Origin: an uncultured Jeotgalicoccus sp.
GTDB taxonomy: Bacteria; Bacillota; Bacilli; Staphylococcales; Salinicoccaceae
Direction of reading: 5' to 3'
Length of the DNA: 15,516 nt
Assembly (NCBI GenBank): GCA_947631305.1
Contig: CANRKV010000020.1
Location: 1 to 15,516 of the forward strand
Below, piece by piece: positions 12,634-15,516 of the stretch. How positions within the stretch are numbered: position 1 is the first letter of the stretch; each line of letters begins with the position of its first letter. Below the pieces are notes generated by a model. The model had not been told where the DNA came from and searched no databases. It saw nothing but the letters and a program-made list of their open reading frames with translations. The position numbers were made by a program, and so were the translations under genes.

Positions 12634-14397
12634 TTACTCTTTTTCAACTTCCACGTCTATATGAAGTTCTTTTAATTGTGCTTTCGATACGTCCGACGGT
12701 GCATTCATCATCAGATCGCTCGCATTTTGTGTTTTAGGGAATGCGATTACGTCACGGATATTATCCGATCCTGTTAAGAGCATTACAAAACGGTCAAGAC
12801 CGTATGCAATTCCCCCGTGCGGCGGTGCGCCGTACTGGAATGCCTCGATCAGGAAACCAAACTGGCTGTCTCGTTCTTCATCGCTGAAGCCGAGTGCTCT
12901 GAACATTCTCTCCTGCAGTTCAGCATCACTGATGCGGATAGAACCGCCACCAAGTTCATAACCGTTCAGCACAATATCATATGCATTCGCTTTTACTTCA
13001 TGCGGTGCAGTTTCAAGCTTATCGATATCTTCTTTCTTCGGTGAAGTGAACGGATGGTGCGCTGCAAAATAGCGTCCGAGATCTTCATCGTATTCGAATA
13101 AAGGCCAGTCAGTAACCCAGACAAAGTTAAATTGTTCTTTGTCCGTTAAACCAAGGTCTTTACCAAGTTTATTACGCAGGTTACCGAGTGCCGCATGTAC
13201 GACAGAGTCTTTGTCTGCAACGAATAATACAAGATCATCAGTTTTCAGAGAAAGTGTTTCAGACAGCTCCTGTTTCTTCTCATCATCGAAGAATTTAGCA
13301 ATTGGTCCCTGTAATCCTTCTTCATTCACTTTCAGCCATGCAAGCCCTTTTGCTCCGTAGTTTTTCACGAATGCTTCAAGCTTGTCGATGTCTTTACGTG
13401 AATAATCAGGTGCAGCACCTTCTACAACGATCGCTTTAACAGAACCGCCTGATTCAACAGCTGCTTTAAATACTTTAAAGTCAACAGTGCTGCTGAATCC
13501 GCTTAAATCCTGAAGCTCTAATCCAAAGCGCGTATCCGGCTTATCAACGCCGTAGCGTGCCATTGCATCATCATACGTAAGACGCGGGAACGGTGCAGGA
13601 ATGTCGAGGCCTTTAACAGTCTTCATCACGTACTGAATCAGACGTTCGTTCATTTCGATAATATCTTCCTGATCGGTAAATGATTTCTCAATGTCGATCT
13701 GTGTGAACTCAGGCTGTCTGTCAGCACGAAGATCCTCATCGCGGAAACATTTAACAATCTGATAGTAGCGTTCCATACCCGACAGCATTAACAGCTGTTT
13801 GTAAATTTGCGGAGACTGCGGCAATGCGTAAAATTCGCCCGGGTGAACACGTGACGGTACTAAATAGTCACGCGCGCCTTCAGGTGTCGACTTGGACAGT
13901 ACAGGTGTTTCAATATCCATGAAATCTTCCTGAGCTAAAAAGTCTCTGACTGCTTTATTAATTTTAGAACGTGTTTTTAGAATCCCCTGAAGTTTTGGAC
14001 GGCGCAAATCAATATAGCGGTATTTCAGACGCGTATCTTCATTAATATTGTCATCGCTTACTTGGAAAGGCGGTGTTTTGGATTTTGCCAGAATTTCAAT
14101 TTCTTCAGCATAAACTTCTATTTCACCGGATTCAATATTTTTGTTCACCTGTTTTGCGTCACGTTTTTTAACAGTACCTTTAATATCCACTACAAATTCC
14201 GTACGGATTTTATCGGCAATCGTTAACGCTTCTTTAGATACGTCAGGGTTAAAGACAACTTGAATTAATCCATTTTTATCTCTTAAATCGATAAAAATCA
14301 GTCCGCCAAGGTCACGTCTTTTTTGTACCCAGCCCTGCAGATGAACTGTTTCTTCGTCTTTATCGAGTGTTACTTCATTAGAATATATACGTGTCAT
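12634..14397 (-). CDS. aspS: Aspartyl-tRNA synthetase
   Basis: Charges tRNA-Asp with aspartate in the cytoplasm. The 587-residue protein has the full bacterial layout: an N-terminal OB-fold anticodon-binding domain (about 1-105, GWVQKRRDLGGLIFIDLRD), the class II core with motif 2 FRDEDLRADRQPEFTQID (218-235), a GAD insertion (about 290-420) and motif 3 GLDRF (533-537) followed by TGSDNIRDVIAFPKT. Length is the usual 585-595. Its ATG abuts the hisS TAG with no base between, and GGAGG inside the end of hisS serves it 10 nt upstream. hisS-aspS is a conserved operon in Firmicutes. Confidence 0.98.
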   Translation of the reverse strand: MTRIYSNEVTLDKDEETVHLQGWVQKRRDLGGLIFIDLRDKNGLIQVVFNPDVSKEALTIADKIRTEFVVDIKGTVKKRDAKQVNKNIESGEIEVYAEEIEILAKSKTPPFQVSDDNINEDTRLKYRYIDLRRPKLQGILKTRSKINKAVRDFLAQEDFMDIETPVLSKSTPEGARDYLVPSRVHPGEFYALPQSPQIYKQLLMLSGMERYYQIVKCFRDEDLRADRQPEFTQIDIEKSFTDQEDIIEMNERLIQYVMKTVKGLDIPAPFPRLTYDDAMARYGVDKPDTRFGLELQDLSGFSSTVDFKVFKAAVESGGSVKAIVVEGAAPDYSRKDIDKLEAFVKNYGAKGLAWLKVNEEGLQGPIAKFFDDEKKQELSETLSLKTDDLVLFVADKDSVVHAALGNLRNKLGKDLGLTDKEQFNFVWVTDWPLFEYDEDLGRYFAAHHPFTSPKKEDIDKLETAPHEVKANAYDIVLNGYELGGGSIRISDAELQERMFRALGFSDEERDSQFGFLIEAFQYGAPPHGGIAYGLDRFVMLLTGSDNIRDVIAFPKTQNASDLMMNAPSDVSKAQLKELHIDVEVEKE

Positions 14398-15516
14398 CTA
14401 CAATTCCTCCAGTGTATTAATTATTTCTTCAAATGATAATTTTTTCGTTTCGCCTGTCGCCATTTCTTTCAGTTCGGCCTGACTGCTCTGTAACTCATCT
14501 TCACCGAGCACGATAGTATAGCGTGCTTTTTTTCTGTCAGCATCTTTCATCTGCGCTTTCAGCTTGCGGTTTTCATAATCCATATCCGCACTGACGCCTC
14601 TGCTGCGCAGTTTGTGAAGCAGTGTACCTGCAGTATCACGTGCTTCATCAGTCATTGTGCAGACATAAATATCAATGCCTTTATTTTCCGGAATATCGAT
14701 GTCTTCTGCTTCAAGAGCAAGAAGCAGACGCTCAATGCTTAAAGCAAAGCCGATGCCAGTCTTATCAGGGCCGTCCATCATCTCTAAGAGGCCGTTGTAG
14801 CGTCCCCCGCCGCATAATGTTGTAATGGCACCGAAGCCTTCAGCATCGCTCATCAGCTCAAACGCAGTGTGCGTATAATAATCGAGTCCGCGTACGAGGT
14901 TGTAATCCACTTCGTATTTAATATCAAGCTCGTCAAGTTTTGCTTTAACCGTTTCAAAGTACGCTTTTGACTCATCGTTTAAATAATCGTAAATACGCGG
15001 TGCTGATTTAACAAGCTCGTGCTCATGATCTTTTTTACAGTCGAGAATACGCATCGGATTTGAATCAATGCGCGTCTGACAGTCGTGACAGAATTCATCG
15101 ATGCGCGGTGAGAAGTGCTCAACAAGTGCTTTGTTATATTGTGTTCTGCTGTCAATATCTCCGATAGAGTTAATAACAAGCTTCAGATTCTTAAGTCCGA
15201 ATGACTGGTAAATATGCATCAGCATGCTTAGAATTTCCACATCGATTAATGGATCTTCAACACCGATTGCCTCAACGCCGAACTGAACAAACTGGCGGTA
15301 GCGTCCTTTTTGTTTACGTTCATAGCGGAACATCGGTGCTACATAGAATAATTTAACCGGCTGTTCAACATTGTGCTGCATTTTGTTTTCAATGTAGCTG
15401 CGTGCTACTGGTGCAGTACCTTCCGGACGCAGTGTTAAACTGCGGTCGCCTTTATCCTGAAATGTATACATTTCTTTATTTACAATATCTGTTGAGCCGC
15501 CCACTGCTCTGACAAA
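14398..15516 (-). CDS. hisS: Histidyl-tRNA synthetase (N-terminus outside window)
   Basis: Charges tRNA-His with histidine. The open frame continues past the window edge, where it reads FVRAVGGSTDIVNKEMYTF, so the GTG at 15504 is internal and not the start. Seen are motif 2 with FYVAPMFRYERKQKGRYRQF and the following GVEAIG, the histidine-specific loop LVRGLDYYTHTAFE, motif 3 GIGFALSIERLLLAL, and the C-terminal anticodon-binding domain (from about GIDIYVCTMTDEARDTAG). 372 residues are present against about 420 in the family, so about 50 are missing. The regulatory leader, often a T-box for this operon in Firmicutes, is outside the window. Confidence 0.97.
   Translation of the reverse strand, partial: FVRAVGGSTDIVNKEMYTFQDKGDRSLTLRPEGTAPVARSYIENKMQHNVEQPVKLFYVAPMFRYERKQKGRYRQFVQFGVEAIGVEDPLIDVEILSMLMHIYQSFGLKNLKLVINSIGDIDSRTQYNKALVEHFSPRIDEFCHDCQTRIDSNPMRILDCKKDHEHELVKSAPRIYDYLNDESKAYFETVKAKLDELDIKYEVDYNLVRGLDYYTHTAFELMSDAEGFGAITTLCGGGRYNGLLEMMDGPDKTGIGFALSIERLLLALEAEDIDIPENKGIDIYVCTMTDEARDTAGTLLHKLRSRGVSADMDYENRKLKAQMKDADRKKARYTIVLGEDELQSSQAELKEMATGETKKLSFEEIINTLEEL

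Noticed and set aside
828..15516. Mobile element, prophage or novel defence system
   Set aside because: All well-supported genes are housekeeping or metabolic families; no transposase, integrase, terminal inverted repeats, att-like direct repeats or toxin-antitoxin pair was seen.

Overview
This window looks like chromosomal DNA from a member of the Staphylococcaceae, probably not Staphylococcus itself but a relative such as Jeotgalicoccus or Salinicoccus. That is an inference from gene content: an Rrf2 regulator with the CymR C-terminus (DGYMFYI), the cymR-rarA-(6S)-aspS-hisS backbone, a hom-thrC-thrB operon, GGAGG-type ribosome binding sites and A/T-rich promoters. No phage, plasmid, transposase or CRISPR genes are visible.

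Layout from left to right. The 5' part of an IscS/NifS-type cysteine desulfurase gene (minus) runs off the left edge. It is followed by a luciferase-like flavin monooxygenase gene (plus) with its own promoter and terminator. A 42-bp tandem repeat array starts in that terminator's T-tract. Next come a YdaT-like/DUF2188 gene and the threonine operon hom-thrC-thrB (all minus). A divergent aspartate kinase gene (plus) faces hom across a 145-bp region that holds promoters for both sides and a CodY-box-like site. A UbiB/ABC1-family membrane kinase-like gene (plus) converges on cymR (minus) at a perfect 19-bp terminator hairpin. rarA (plus) starts divergently from cymR.

Between rarA and the next protein gene lies about 970 bp that is mostly non-coding. 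It contains degenerate 42-bp repeats, a 41-bp tandem array in which units fold into hairpins, a structured RNA candidate best explained as 6S RNA, and a stretch with a promoter-like site, a catabolite-responsive-element-like palindrome and a doubtful ORF. The right end is a minus-strand block: hisS (5' truncated by the window edge), aspS directly abutting it, and a YwaF/TIGR02206-type membrane protein gene.

How the genes work together: aspartate kinase and homoserine dehydrogenase, threonine synthase and homoserine kinase supply the aspartate-to-threonine route, with the aspartate-semialdehyde dehydrogenase step encoded elsewhere. CymR is the expected master repressor of sulfur-amino-acid metabolism, and the desulfurase uses cysteine. 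hisS and aspS form a translation operon. The oddest points are the ~8.4-kb block of unrelated genes between cymR and the desulfurase, which are neighbours in Bacillus and Staphylococcus; a CymR without any cysteine; and three families of 41-42-bp intergenic repeats.
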